DNA of 64,000 nt from Rubrivivax sp. (GCA_030653385.1 JAURZM010000013.1:1-64000), one strand, 5' to 3'. Shown: positions 1-9,033, counted from the stretch's first letter. The notes: generated by a model from the sequence alone, not told the origin. Program-made: numbers and translations.

Positions 1-129
1 CCCCCGGTTCGAAACGCACCCCCGTGGGGGGTAGCGAACGGAGTGAGCTCGGGGGCCTGTTTCGAATCCGGGTCCCCCGGTTCGAAACGCACCCCCTTGG
101 GGGGCAGCGAACGGAGTGAGCTCGGGGGC
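1..129. repeat. Two tandem copies of a 56-bp GC-rich hairpin repeat
   Basis: Positions 1-56 and 74-129 are near-identical 56-bp units (two mismatches by eye), 73 bp apart from start to start. Each holds a C-run/G-run inverted repeat able to fold into a hairpin, followed by the shared block AGCGAACGGAGTGAGCTC. The array touches the left edge of the window and may extend beyond it. It lies directly after the stop codon of the minus-strand gene at 132-941. A diverged copy in the opposite orientation lies at 38808-38875, also at gene ends. The position suggests a 3'-end terminator or mRNA-stabilising element, but that role is inferred. Confidence 0.75.
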
Positions 130-131
130 TC

Positions 132-941
132 CTACAACGCGCGGTACTTGCGCCGCCGCTTGCGGCGCTTGGGCATGTTCAGCTCGACGGCACCGCGCCG
201 GCTGCGGTGGCGTTCGCCGCTGTTGCGCAAGAAGACATCCAGCGACATCACGGCCATCAGCGTGGGCACCAGCGCGCCGGCCACCAGGCACAGCCAGGTG
301 GCGCTGGCTTCACGCTGGTAGATCGAGCCCACCTGCCCATGCAGACCGATCGCCCCGACCACCACTTCCTGGCCCGTCAGCAGCGTGACCGTGAACAAGG
401 CCGCCGCGCCCACGCGCCACAGGGTCTTGCGCGCACCGTCGCTGCTGGCATCGGAATAGGCCAGCCACAAGGAAGCCACGAAACCCAGCAGTTGCAGCGC
501 GCCGGCGGCACCCAGCAGCGGAAAGTTCCAGCGGATGCCCGGGCGCAGCCCCGCGGCCAGGATCCAGCCCACCTGCACCGCCAGTGCCACCAGCGTCAGC
601 ACAAGCCCGGCGCCCAGCAGCGCCAGCCAATTCTGGCGTTTGACCAACCACCAGGCGGGCAAGAGGCACAGCAGCGGCGGCAACAACACCAGGCCCGGCA
701 ACATGAGCCAGCGGTAGCCCAGCGCAAAGGGCAGGGCTTCGGCAGACAGGGCCAGCACCATGGCACTGGACATGCCCAGGCCCAAGGCACTGCCCGCCAC
801 GAGCACCGGCCCGACGTTCTGGCGCCAGCCCTGGTTGCCCTGGGCGCGCCGAACCCACGCCACAAAAAGGTGGGTGGCCAGCAGCACCACGACGGCAGCC
901 ATCGCCCACAGCAGCAGCGAAGAGTCCCCGGTGGGCGTCAT
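132..941 (-). CDS. Multi-pass inner-membrane protein, possibly a diverged MHYT-type sensor
   Basis: This 269-residue protein has about seven hydrophobic segments spread over residues 10-245 and a strongly basic C-terminal tail rich in Arg and Lys (last ~30 residues), which is expected to be cytoplasmic. I do not recognise a definite family. The segment GLGMSSAMVLALSAEALPF and a later LWLAY loosely resemble the repeated units of MHYT membrane sensor domains, but the diagnostic Met-His-Tyr-Thr motif is absent. The next gene upstream on the same strand is a GGDEF/EAL protein, a usual partner domain for MHYT sensors, so a role in c-di-GMP signalling is possible but unproven. Confidence 0.7.
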   Translation of the reverse strand: MTPTGDSSLLLWAMAAVVVLLATHLFVAWVRRAQGNQGWRQNVGPVLVAGSALGLGMSSAMVLALSAEALPFALGYRWLMLPGLVLLPPLLCLLPAWWLVKRQNWLALLGAGLVLTLVALAVQVGWILAAGLRPGIRWNFPLLGAAGALQLLGFVASLWLAYSDASSDGARKTLWRVGAAALFTVTLLTGQEVVVGAIGLHGQVGSIYQREASATWLCLVAGALVPTLMAVMSLDVFLRNSGERHRSRRGAVELNMPKRRKRRRKYRAL

Positions 942-1075
942 GAAAAGTGGTGGACGGTCGGTATCACGGAAGACGGATCATCTCATCCGAAGACCCCGTA
1001 TTCAGGGGAGCCTGCCTCGTTCCAATAGGGGAAAAAGTCGCTGCAACGGCCCCTAATTTGGGGCAGACGGGTGAA

Positions 1076-2614
1076 TCAGCCGGGGGCGGCGGGGTCCAGC
1101 GGTATCGAGGCCGTGGCTTGGAAGAGAGAAGGGCTGAAGGCCGATCCGGCCACGTCGCCGTCACCTTCGGCCCACAAGGCCAGCGACGCGGCCGTCACGG
1201 GCCTGGCAAACAGGTAGCCCTGCAATTCGTCGCAGCCCAGGCGCAGCAGTTCGTCGCGCTGGGCCTCGGTTTCCACGCCTTCGGCCACCACGCGCAGGTG
1301 CAGCGAGTGCGCCATCTGCACGATGGCACGCACGATGCTGTTGCTGCCGCCAGCGCCCGAGGCCTCGTTGTCCAGGTCGGCCACGAAAGCACGGTCGATC
1401 TTCAGTTCGGCTGCTGGCAGGCGACGCAGCGTGGCCAGGCTGGAGTGGCCGGTGCCGAAGTCGTCGATGGACACGTGCAGGCCGGCCCTGCGCAGGCGCT
1501 CGAAGGCCTGGCGTGTGAGGGCGGTGTCTTCCATGGCCACCGATTCGGTGATTTCGCAGGTCAGGCGGCTGGGCGGGATGTGGTGGCGCAGCAGCGAGGC
1601 CTCGATCTGCTTCACCAGGTCTTCGCGGCGCAATTGGTGGCCCGAGATATTGACCGCAATGCGCATGCGCAAGCCGGCTTCGCGCCACTGAGCGGCCTGC
1701 CGACAGGCTTCTTCCATGACCCAAAGGCCGATGTCGACGATCAGGCCGTGCCTTTCGGCCAAGGGCACGAAGACCATCGGGCTGATCATGCCGCGCTTGG
1801 GGTGCTGCCAGCGCAGCAGCGCCTCGGCAGCGGTGATCTGCAGTGTCTTGGCGTCGATCTTGGGCTGGTAGTACAGCTGCAGTTCGTGCCGGACCAGGGC
1901 CTGGCGCAGGTCCTGCAGCAGGTCGGCCTGCTCGCGCGAGTTCACGCCCATCGCCGGGTCATACAGGGCGTGGCCACCGCCGCCTCCGTGTTTGACGGCG
2001 CGCATCGCCAGCGCCGCGTTGCCCAGCAGCCGGGGGCGCGATCCGTGGTCCGGGTAACAGGCAATGCCGATGGATGCGCTCAACTGCAGCGTCAGCGCCT
2101 CGATCTGGAAGGCCTGCGACAGGGCGGTCTGCACCGCGAGGGCCTGCGCCATGGCCGCCTGTTGGTCGGCCCGCAGCAGCAACACGAACTCGTCGCTAGA
2201 AACACGCGCGACGTCGTGGCCCTGGGCCACGTGGCCGGCCAGCCGCTTGGCTGCGGCAACGAGCAGCCCGTCGCCCACACGCAAGCCATAGGACTCGTTG
2301 ATGCTGCGGAAGCTGTCCAGACCCACGTACAGCAAAGACAGCTGACCCTGGCACTGATCGACACGGGCCACTTCGGATTCCAGCAGGGCCTCGAATTCGG
2401 CGCGCGACACCAGCCCTGTCAGCGGATCGTGGATCTGCATGTCCGAGATCTGGACACTGGCCGCGTGCAATTGCAAACGCAGGCGCTGGCGGCTGCGGGC
2501 CAGGCGCAGCAGATGCACCGAGGCCACCGCCAGCGCGGCAATGCACACCAGCAAGGCCCACACCAGCGGATCGCCCACGACAAGCGCCCCGCTTTCTGAT
2601 CCAGATGACCCCAT
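1076..2614 (-). CDS. EAL-domain c-di-GMP phosphodiesterase with degenerate GGDEF domain
   Basis: This 512-residue membrane protein should hydrolyse cyclic di-GMP to pGpG. One membrane helix (residues ~17-36) is followed by a GGDEF domain (~62-220) and a complete EAL domain (~235-490). The cyclase signature reads SSDEF at 139-143, so diguanylate cyclase activity is probably lost, although the domain may still bind GTP. The EAL domain keeps the catalytic set: EAL (264-266), Asn322, Glu354, the loop DDFGTG (384-389), Lys405 and EGVET (445-449). A run of five glycines at 210-214 may act as a flexible joint. There is no sensory PAS or HAMP domain, so any input probably comes through the membrane segment or a partner. 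Confidence 0.93.
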   Translation of the reverse strand: MGSSGSESGALVVGDPLVWALLVCIAALAVASVHLLRLARSRQRLRLQLHAASVQISDMQIHDPLTGLVSRAEFEALLESEVARVDQCQGQLSLLYVGLDSFRSINESYGLRVGDGLLVAAAKRLAGHVAQGHDVARVSSDEFVLLLRADQQAAMAQALAVQTALSQAFQIEALTLQLSASIGIACYPDHGSRPRLLGNAALAMRAVKHGGGGGHALYDPAMGVNSREQADLLQDLRQALVRHELQLYYQPKIDAKTLQITAAEALLRWQHPKRGMISPMVFVPLAERHGLIVDIGLWVMEEACRQAAQWREAGLRMRIAVNISGHQLRREDLVKQIEASLLRHHIPPSRLTCEITESVAMEDTALTRQAFERLRRAGLHVSIDDFGTGHSSLATLRRLPAAELKIDRAFVADLDNEASGAGGSNSIVRAIVQMAHSLHLRVVAEGVETEAQRDELLRLGCDELQGYLFARPVTAASLALWAEGDGDVAGSAFSPSLFQATASIPLDPAAPG

Positions 2615-2677
2615 GCGGGAGATATCGGCTTTGTTGCCGGGCCCTTGAATCGCCCCATGTCGGGGCAGCAGCCAGGC

Positions 2678-5008
2678 TCAGGTCTTGAAACCGATGCCGC
2701 GTCGCTGCCGCACCTCGGGCTTGACGCGGTGTTCACCTTCCAGCTGGGACAGGAATGCGTCCGGATCGAAGGTTTCGCCCAGTATCTCGACCTGCCGCTG
2801 CACCGCGGCGAAGTCGCCCGGCACCAGCTGGTCCAGCGCCGCCAGTCGCGCTGCCCTTTCGGCTGTCAGCTGCGTGGTGTCGCCGCCCAGCGCTTCAGTC
2901 GTGAACATGGTCACACGCTGCGCGGCCGTCAGCGGGTGGAAGCGGATCTTGAAGGTGAAGCGGCGCAGCGCGGCTTCGTCCAGTTCATCAAAGAGGTTGG
3001 TGGTGCAGATGAAGATGCCGGCAAAACGCTCCATGCCCTGCAGCATCTCGTTGACTTCGGTGACTTCGTAGTTGCGTTCGGCCAGGCGGCGGCTGCGCAG
3101 GAAGCTGTCGGCTTCGTCGAGCAGCAGAACGGCGCTTTCGTTGCCGGCTTCTTCAAACATGCGGGCCATGTTCTGCTCGGTTTCACCCACGTACTTGCTG
3201 GCGATGTCGCTGGTCTGGCGCACCATCAACGGCCGCCGCAGGGCGCTGGCGATGTGTTCGGCCAGCGCGGTTTTGCCGGTGCCGGGCGCGCCGTGGAAAC
3301 ACAAGGTGCTGCCTTTTTGAAGGTCGCCACGCCGCTGCAGTGCCTGCACGATGCGCGGCACCTCGAAGCGCGACTCGATGTTCAGCAGCGACAGGTCGTA
3401 GTCGGTGACCACCACCCGCGCACCACGCTCGCTGCGTGTGGCGCCCAGCGCCTTGTCGGCATTGCCCAGCTGCCTTTCGATCAGGGCTTCGAAGCGGTGC
3501 GCATCCGCTGCTTCGGGCTGCGCCAGACGGGCAAACCGCACGGCCGTGCGGATCTGCGCCGGGGTCAGCGAACGCCGTTCGGCCAGCTTGGCCGCAAAAC
3601 CTTCGCTCACCGTGGCGCCAGCCAGTGCACGCGTGACCAGGCCCTCGCGGGCGCCAGGCGGCGGGCTCTTCAACAGCAGGTGGTACTGGAAACGGCGGCG
3701 GAAGGCCGGGTCGATCTGCTCGATGCGGTTGGTGACCCAGATCACCGGCACCGGATTCGTTTCCAGGATCTGGTTGACCCAGGCCTTGCCACTGACGCTG
3801 CTGCTCAGACCGCCGGCACCGGCGTCGCTGCTGTCCAGCCGCGCCATCAGCTGCGCGGCTTCGCTGCTGATGGGCGGGAACACGTCTTCGACTTCGTCAA
3901 AGAGCAGCGCCACGTCGGGGCTGCCTTTCAGGAACACCTGGCTGATCTGCAGGCTGCGGTAACGGTCGCGGCCCGACAGGCTGTTGCCGTCGCGGTCGGC
4001 GTTTTCCACTTCGTACAGGTTCAGGCCGGCGGCCGCAGCGCAGACCTTGGCCAGCTCGGTCTTGCCGGTGCCCGGCGGGCCGTACAGCAGCACGTTGACC
4101 CCGGCTTCCTTGCGCTGCGTGGCATTGCGCAGCAGCGAGGTCATGACCTGCACGTCGTCGTCGACAAACGCGAAGTCGCCGGGCTGAAGCTCGCTCTTGG
4201 GCACCGGGCGGGTGAACACCGCCATCAGCTCGCCGGGTGCGCGGTATTCGCGCATCAACACCGGCGGCAGCTGTTCGCTGACCTTCATCAGGTCGGCCAG
4301 GTCGGTGATGTTCTGCTCGGAGATCAGGTTTTCGATCATGCCGATGCGTTCCAGGCGCGAACCGGCACGCATCGCCTCGGCCACTTCACCGGCTTCGACG
4401 CCGGCCACGGCGGCCAGCGCGGCATAGGCTTCCTGGGCGTTGCTGACCTTGAACTCGACCAGCAGGCCACGCAGGTCACGCTGGTAACGCGCCAGCGTGC
4501 CGTACAGCAGCAGCGCCCGTTCAGCGGGGTTCAGCTGCAGCAGGCCGGCCAGTGAATCGATGTTCTTCTGGACCAGCGTGCCTTCTTTTTTCAGCCGCCG
4601 CGCCAGCCAGTCGCAGGTGGTGGCCAGCACGGTGAGCAGGTCTTTCGGCGCATCCTTGATGTATTCGTCGATGTAGAAGAACAGCGTGCCTTCTTCGTAG
4701 GGGCCGCGCCAGGGGCCGTGTTTGTCCAGAAAGGCCTGGTCGGACAGCGCTTCGTGCCCCTTCCACTGCGGGTTGCCCTTGCAGCGCTGAAGCAGAAAAC
4801 CACGCACCCGCGCCAGCACCGGCACCGGCCACACCAGGTGCCGGCCGACCAGCGACAACAGGCTGTTCCAGTCGCGCCGCAGGTTGAAGCGGCCGGCTTG
4901 GTGCAAGGTGAGCGTGAGCACGAAGTGCGAGCACAGCGTGTCCATCACCGGGGCTTCGGCCAGGCCGGGCGACAGCAGACAGCGCGAATCGGCAAACGCT
5001 CGGGTCAT
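2678..5008 (-). CDS. Tandem two-domain AAA+ ATPase
   Basis: This 776-residue protein carries two AAA+ ATPase cores behind a ~270-residue N-terminal region of unknown fold. The first core has Walker A GPPGTGKT (310-317), Walker B ending in Asp-Glu (371-372) and arginine-finger region DPAFRRRF. The second has Walker A GAPGTGKT (573-580), a ClpA/FtsH-like pore loop KYVGE (605-609), Walker B DEADS (631-635) and its own arginine finger. Both cores therefore look active, consistent with a ring-shaped unfoldase or remodelling machine. No protease or other effector domain is attached. The start chosen, 26 codons inside the longest frame, is preceded by AAGGAAGG. The substrate is unknown. It is probably transcribed toward the GGDEF/EAL gene, 63 bp away. 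Confidence 0.9.
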   Translation of the reverse strand: MTRAFADSRCLLSPGLAEAPVMDTLCSHFVLTLTLHQAGRFNLRRDWNSLLSLVGRHLVWPVPVLARVRGFLLQRCKGNPQWKGHEALSDQAFLDKHGPWRGPYEEGTLFFYIDEYIKDAPKDLLTVLATTCDWLARRLKKEGTLVQKNIDSLAGLLQLNPAERALLLYGTLARYQRDLRGLLVEFKVSNAQEAYAALAAVAGVEAGEVAEAMRAGSRLERIGMIENLISEQNITDLADLMKVSEQLPPVLMREYRAPGELMAVFTRPVPKSELQPGDFAFVDDDVQVMTSLLRNATQRKEAGVNVLLYGPPGTGKTELAKVCAAAAGLNLYEVENADRDGNSLSGRDRYRSLQISQVFLKGSPDVALLFDEVEDVFPPISSEAAQLMARLDSSDAGAGGLSSSVSGKAWVNQILETNPVPVIWVTNRIEQIDPAFRRRFQYHLLLKSPPPGAREGLVTRALAGATVSEGFAAKLAERRSLTPAQIRTAVRFARLAQPEAADAHRFEALIERQLGNADKALGATRSERGARVVVTDYDLSLLNIESRFEVPRIVQALQRRGDLQKGSTLCFHGAPGTGKTALAEHIASALRRPLMVRQTSDIASKYVGETEQNMARMFEEAGNESAVLLLDEADSFLRSRRLAERNYEVTEVNEMLQGMERFAGIFICTTNLFDELDEAALRRFTFKIRFHPLTAAQRVTMFTTEALGGDTTQLTAERAARLAALDQLVPGDFAAVQRQVEILGETFDPDAFLSQLEGEHRVKPEVRQRRGIGFKT

Positions 5009-5114
5009 GGGCCTTCCTTGCTGGGATGGCGTTGATCTTGGCCCAGCATCGCACACCCGACAAGCCCCGCTGCGGCTGGCGGGCACTGCCCGTCAGCGCG
5101 CTGTCAATGCCGCA

Positions 5115-5387
5115 TCAGTGCAGAACAACCGGCTGCTGAGCCAGCACCGTGAAGCCGGCGATGAACTCGTCCAGCTTCTCTTCGCTGGGGCCTGCCTGCA
5201 CCAGGGCTTCCACGCCGCGCTGGAAGTGGTCGGCCACGGCGCCCTGCAGATAAATCTCTTTGCCAGCCAGCTTGTCCACGATTTCGAAGCCACCTTGTGC
5301 GGCGGGCGTGTCGGTGCCACCGGCCTGGTCGGCGGGCGCGAGAAACTGAACGACGACAAAACTGTCCGAGTTGTAGAGCATCTGCAT
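5115..5387 (-). CDS. DUF3567 family protein
   Basis: This 90-residue acidic soluble protein begins with MQMLYNSDSFVVVQF, which I recognise as the start of the DUF3567 family, found almost only in Burkholderiales. No function is established for that family and no catalytic motif is visible. The length agrees with other members. It lies between the AAA+ ATPase and the DUF3108 gene, all on the minus strand, but the gaps of about 100 and 60 bp do not by themselves prove an operon. Confidence 0.85.
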   Translation of the reverse strand: MQMLYNSDSFVVVQFLAPADQAGGTDTPAAQGGFEIVDKLAGKEIYLQGAVADHFQRGVEALVQAGPSEEKLDEFIAGFTVLAQQPVVLH

Positions 5388-5444
5388 CGGTGGACCTCCA
5401 GAACCTGAACTTGGGGCGCTGGTGCGGTCATTTCAAGGCCGCCT

Positions 5445-6494
5445 TCAAGGACTCTGCCAGGACATCAGCCGGAACTCGCTGCCTTCACCCGTGGCGCGCA
5501 CACGCAGCAGGGCCTGCACGGGCAGGTGGTGGCGCGACGGGTCCAGCCACACCTGGACCTGGGTGTCGTAGGTGCGGCGCGGCTCACGTGTCAAGTGCAC
5601 GGCACCCTCGACACGGCCCGCCGGCAGGTCCAGTGCGCCGATGCCCTGCACGGCGAAGGTCCAGACCTCGGCGTCGCCGCGTGTGCCCACGACCCAGATC
5701 GAAACCTGGGCATCGGCCGCTGCCAGCCCGGGGTTGGCCGACAGCACCGCGGCCAGTTGCACCATCCAGCTCAGGCGGTCCTGGCCACCGGGCACCAGGG
5801 TGTGTTCGGTGCGGGGCCCACTGAAGGTGACACGGCCGCTGTCGCGCTGGAAGTTGGCTGCCCGCACCTCGCGCCCGCGCCGGCTTTCGGTGTAGCGCAC
5901 AGGCGCGAGGCCGGCCGCGTCGAAACCGCCCTGGCTGGTCCAGCCCAGGCCGGGCGCGCCCGCGGTCTGGCTCTTCAAGTTCAAGCGGTAGTGATCCCCT
6001 GCGGGCTGCCAGTCGAGCTGCGCTTCACCGCTCGCGGCACCGCGCCGGAACTCGAAGTGCAGCGTGCTGGCGGGTGGCAGACGGGTGGCGTAGACGGGCA
6101 CCGCCTGGCCCCCGGTTTCGGCAGGTGTTTCACTGGCCAGATCGGACGGCGGCGGGGCCGTGGCGACGGCCTGCGGGCTGTCGTCGGTGCGGGGGCTGCT
6201 CTTCGCGGTCGGCTGCTGGGGGCTTGAACGGATCGAAGGCGGCCGTTCGGTTGGCCGTGGTGGCGTCGCTGGCTCGGCAACCGCCACAGCGGGTGTGTGG
6301 GCAATCTGCCGCACCTGCACCGCCTGAACCGCATGTATCGGCTCGGCCTGCCAGCCTGGCCCGGCGCCAGGTGCCAGCCCGCGCAGCAGGGCCAGGTGCA
6401 GCGCCACCACCAGCGCCGCCACCGCCAGGGCGCCGCCCCGGCGCGGCGGCACCAACCTACTCCAGGCAGAGGGCATACGTGCAGCGGCGCTCAC
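5445..6494 (-). CDS. DUF3108 domain protein with TonB-like N-terminus
   Basis: This 349-residue envelope protein has an N-terminal membrane anchor (residues ~20-42), a proline/serine-rich linker (~60-130) that recalls TonB-type periplasm-spanning segments, and a C-terminal DUF3108 beta-rich domain (~145-349). DUF3108 proteins are predicted periplasmic or outer-membrane-facing proteins of unknown role. There is no TonB C-terminal domain, so it is not a TonB protein. The start codon lies about 60 bp from the divergent fumarylacetoacetate-hydrolase-family gene. Confidence 0.85.
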   Translation of the reverse strand: MSAAARMPSAWSRLVPPRRGGALAVAALVVALHLALLRGLAPGAGPGWQAEPIHAVQAVQVRQIAHTPAVAVAEPATPPRPTERPPSIRSSPQQPTAKSSPRTDDSPQAVATAPPPSDLASETPAETGGQAVPVYATRLPPASTLHFEFRRGAASGEAQLDWQPAGDHYRLNLKSQTAGAPGLGWTSQGGFDAAGLAPVRYTESRRGREVRAANFQRDSGRVTFSGPRTEHTLVPGGQDRLSWMVQLAAVLSANPGLAAADAQVSIWVVGTRGDAEVWTFAVQGIGALDLPAGRVEGAVHLTREPRRTYDTQVQVWLDPSRHHLPVQALLRVRATGEGSEFRLMSWQSP

Positions 6495-6553
6495 CCCACA
6501 ATAGTGCCATCGCCCTGTTCCCCGTGCCGCGCCGTGGCGTGGCTTTGCCTCGA

Positions 6554-7561
6554 ATGAAACTTGCCACCCTCAAGGACGGCTCGCGTGATGGCCTGCTGGC
6601 CGTTGTTTCGCGCGACATGGTCAGCGCCCACTTCGCCACCGGCATCGCCACCACGATGCAGCAGGTGCTGGACGACTGGAACTTCGTCTCGCCGCAGCTC
6701 GAAGACCTGTACGCCACGCTCAACGGTGGCAAGGCACGCCACGCCTTCAACTTCGAACCCCGGCACTGCATGGCGCCGCTGCCGCGTGCTTTTCAGTGGG
6801 CCGACGGCTCGGCCTACCTGAACCACGTGGAACTGGTGCGCAAGGCGCGTGGTGCCGAGGTGCCGGCCAGCTTCTACGAAGACCCGCTGATGTACCAGGG
6901 CGGCAGCGACGACTTCCTTGGCCCCTGCGACGCTGCGGTGTTCGGCAGCACCGACTGGGGCATCGACTTCGAAAGCGAAGTGGCGGTGGTCACCGGCGAC
7001 GTCGAGATCGGCACCGCGCCCGAGGCCGCGCTCGAATCGGTTCGCTTGCTGATGCTGGTCAACGACTGGAGTCTGCGCAACCTGATCCCCGCCGAACTGG
7101 CCAAGGGCTTCGGATTTGTGCAGAGCAAGCCCGCCACCGCCTTCAGCCCCGTGGCCGTCACGACCGACGAGCTGGGGGCCGCCTGGCAAGGTGGCCGTGT
7201 GCACCTGCCGCTGCAAAGTGTGTGGAACGGCCGCCAGGTGGGTTCGACCAACGCCGGCCCGGAGATGAACTTCCACTTCGGCCAGCTCATCGCGCACCTG
7301 GCCAAGACACGGCGGCTCAGAAGCGGCAGCATTGTGGGCAGTGGCACCGTCAGCAACAAGGACTGGGCTCAAGGCTATTCGTGCGTGGCCGAAAAACGGG
7401 CCATCGAAACCATCGAGAGCGGCCAGCCGCAGACCGCCTTCATGCAGTTCGGCGACACCATCCGCATCGAGATGCTGGGCCCCGACGGCCAAAGCATCTT
7501 CGGCGCCATCGACCAGCGCGTGGCAGCCTTGCCCTCGATCGGTCCGGTCGGCCCTGCCTGA
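6554..7561 (+). CDS. Fumarylacetoacetate hydrolase family protein
   Basis: This 335-residue cytosolic enzyme belongs to the FAA hydrolase fold, which cleaves or hydrates beta-dicarbonyl compounds such as fumarylacetoacetate or 2-hydroxy-dienoates. The metal-binding motif is recognisable as DFESEVAVV near residue 138, and the substrate-pocket region GSGTVSNKDW is near 260. The length matches the betaproteobacterial FAA group. No homogentisate or catechol genes are next to it, so the true substrate cannot be assigned from context. I chose the ATG at 6554 because the upstream 160 codons of open frame are low-complexity antisense to the DUF3108 gene. Confidence 0.9.
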   Translation: MKLATLKDGSRDGLLAVVSRDMVSAHFATGIATTMQQVLDDWNFVSPQLEDLYATLNGGKARHAFNFEPRHCMAPLPRAFQWADGSAYLNHVELVRKARGAEVPASFYEDPLMYQGGSDDFLGPCDAAVFGSTDWGIDFESEVAVVTGDVEIGTAPEAALESVRLLMLVNDWSLRNLIPAELAKGFGFVQSKPATAFSPVAVTTDELGAAWQGGRVHLPLQSVWNGRQVGSTNAGPEMNFHFGQLIAHLAKTRRLRSGSIVGSGTVSNKDWAQGYSCVAEKRAIETIESGQPQTAFMQFGDTIRIEMLGPDGQSIFGAIDQRVAALPSIGPVGPA

Positions 7562-7579
7562 CCGCTGCCTGCCAAGCAC

Positions 7580-8068
7580 ATGGGCGACCTGCCAGGCTGG
7601 CTGAAACACACCACCGTCTGGCTGTTGCTGGGCGTGGGCTTGTTTGTCGGCGTGCAGTCCTGGCAGGCGCAACAGCAGGCGACGCGTTTTGTGGTGGACG
7701 GGCAGACGCTGGAGATCCGCCGCAGCAGCGACGGCCATTACCACTGGACGGGTCGCATCGGCGGCCGTGAGATCGAGTTCCTGGTCGACACCGGCGCCAC
7801 CGGCACCGCCATTCCGGCTGCGCTGGCGCGTGAGCTGGGGCTGCCGGTGGTGGGCACGCTGCAGTCCAACACCGCGGGCGGCGTGGTGACTGGCCAGCTG
7901 GTGGTCGGCGACCTGCAACTCGACGGTGGTGTGCAGGTCGATCGCCTGCGCATGGCGGCGCTGCCCAAGCTGTCTTCGCCTTTGCTGGGCATGGACGTGC
8001 TGGGTCGCCTGCGCTGGCAGCAGGACGCCGGTGTCCTGCGCATCGAACTGCAGGGGAGCAGGCCTTGA
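7580..8068 (+). CDS. Membrane-anchored retropepsin-like aspartic protease (TIGR02281 type)
   Basis: This 162-residue protein has one N-terminal membrane helix (residues ~11-27) followed by a single retropepsin-like domain. The catalytic triplet is DTGAT (around residue 72), and the flap and second half (LLGMDVLG near the end) fit the clan AA family. Proteins of this kind are predicted to work as periplasmic homodimers; their substrates are unknown. It begins 18 bp after the FAA-hydrolase-family gene and overlaps the next gene by 4 bp, so the three are probably co-transcribed. Confidence 0.88.
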   Translation: MGDLPGWLKHTTVWLLLGVGLFVGVQSWQAQQQATRFVVDGQTLEIRRSSDGHYHWTGRIGGREIEFLVDTGATGTAIPAALARELGLPVVGTLQSNTAGGVVTGQLVVGDLQLDGGVQVDRLRMAALPKLSSPLLGMDVLGRLRWQQDAGVLRIELQGSRP

Positions 8069-9033
8069 AGCTGCCGACAGACTGGATAGGCAGGTGCCTG
8101 GCGCTGTGCCTGGCCACGGGCGTGGGTTTGGCCGGCGCGTCGCCAGCTGCTGCCCCCTTGGCCAGCGGCGAACGCACGGTCTGCCCACCAGCCTTGCCCA
8201 CGCAGGCCGACAACGGCGCCCCGCCCAGAGACCGCGGCCTGCTGTGGCGCGCCACGCGTGACGGCCGCACCGTCTACCTGTTTGGCACGCTGCACGTGGG
8301 CAAGCCGAACTGGCGCAAGCTGGGGCCCATCACCAGCGCGGCACTTCGCAACAGCGACGTGCTGGCGCTCGAGGTCGACCCGAATGACCCCGACCTGTTG
8401 CAGGCCATGGCCGACACCCGTCCGCCACAGCCCTTGCCCGAGCCGCTGCAGCAGCGCTTGAACCGCGCCTTCGAACGTGCCTGCCTGGCCACCGAAGCAC
8501 TGGCCACGCTGCACCCGGTTCTGCAGGCCACCACGCTGACGGTGATGGAAGCCCGCTGGCTGGGCATGGACGCCACCTACGCCATGGAACAGGTGCTGTC
8601 GGCGCAGGTGCGCCAGACGGGCCGCCGCGTGGTGGCGCTTGAATCGGCGGCGACGCAGGTTCGGGCCCTGGTCCCCGAAGACGAAGCCGAAGCCCGCACC
8701 TTGCTGGACCAGAGCCTGCTGCAACTGGAAGACCGCAGTGCGCGTCGGGTGCTGGACAAGCTGGCGCTGGCCTGGGAGCGTGGTGACGTGGCTGCGTTGG
8801 AAGACTACGCCCACTGGTGCGAGTGCGCCGCCGATGAGGCTGACCGCGTTTCCTTGCGCAAGCTCAACGATGAACGCAACGGGCCGCTGGCCGACCGCAT
8901 CGAAAGCCACCACAAACAGGGCAAGCGGGTTTTTGCTGCTGTCGGCGCGCTGCACATGACCGGCCCGCAGGCGCTGCCGCTGCTGCTGGCGCAGCGCGGA
9001 TTCAAGGTCGAGCGGGTGGTCTTCCGGCGCTGA
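8065..9033 (+). CDS. TraB/GumN family protein
   Basis: This 322-residue protein has an N-terminal signal-like hydrophobic stretch (residues ~8-30) and a TraB/GumN domain. The signature GTLHVGKPNW is near residue 73, and the second conserved histidine-containing block GALHMTGPQALP is near residue 295. The family resembles the Tiki-type membrane proteases and is thought to be a metal-dependent peptidase, but bacterial substrates are not established. The start is a TTG whose last bases overlap the stop of the preceding protease (TTGA), with AGGGGAG upstream, which indicates translational coupling. Confidence 0.88.
   Translation: MKLPTDWIGRCLALCLATGVGLAGASPAAAPLASGERTVCPPALPTQADNGAPPRDRGLLWRATRDGRTVYLFGTLHVGKPNWRKLGPITSAALRNSDVLALEVDPNDPDLLQAMADTRPPQPLPEPLQQRLNRAFERACLATEALATLHPVLQATTLTVMEARWLGMDATYAMEQVLSAQVRQTGRRVVALESAATQVRALVPEDEAEARTLLDQSLLQLEDRSARRVLDKLALAWERGDVAALEDYAHWCECAADEADRVSLRKLNDERNGPLADRIESHHKQGKRVFAAVGALHMTGPQALPLLLAQRGFKVERVVFRR

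Noticed and set aside
57..80. tRNA-like TTCGAATCC T-arm
   Set aside because: The flanks do not form an acceptor or anticodon arm; the motif belongs to the tandem repeat.
1..129. CRISPR-like array
   Set aside because: Only two 56-bp units with a 17-bp spacer, hairpin-forming, and no cas gene in the window.
947..2599. 550-residue plus-strand open frame
   Set aside because: It is the antisense of the GGDEF/EAL gene; the composition (Gln/His/Val-rich) and absence of any domain are typical of GC-rich shadow frames.
2645..4555. 636-residue plus-strand open frame
   Set aside because: Antisense to the tandem AAA+ ATPase, whose motifs are clear on the minus strand.
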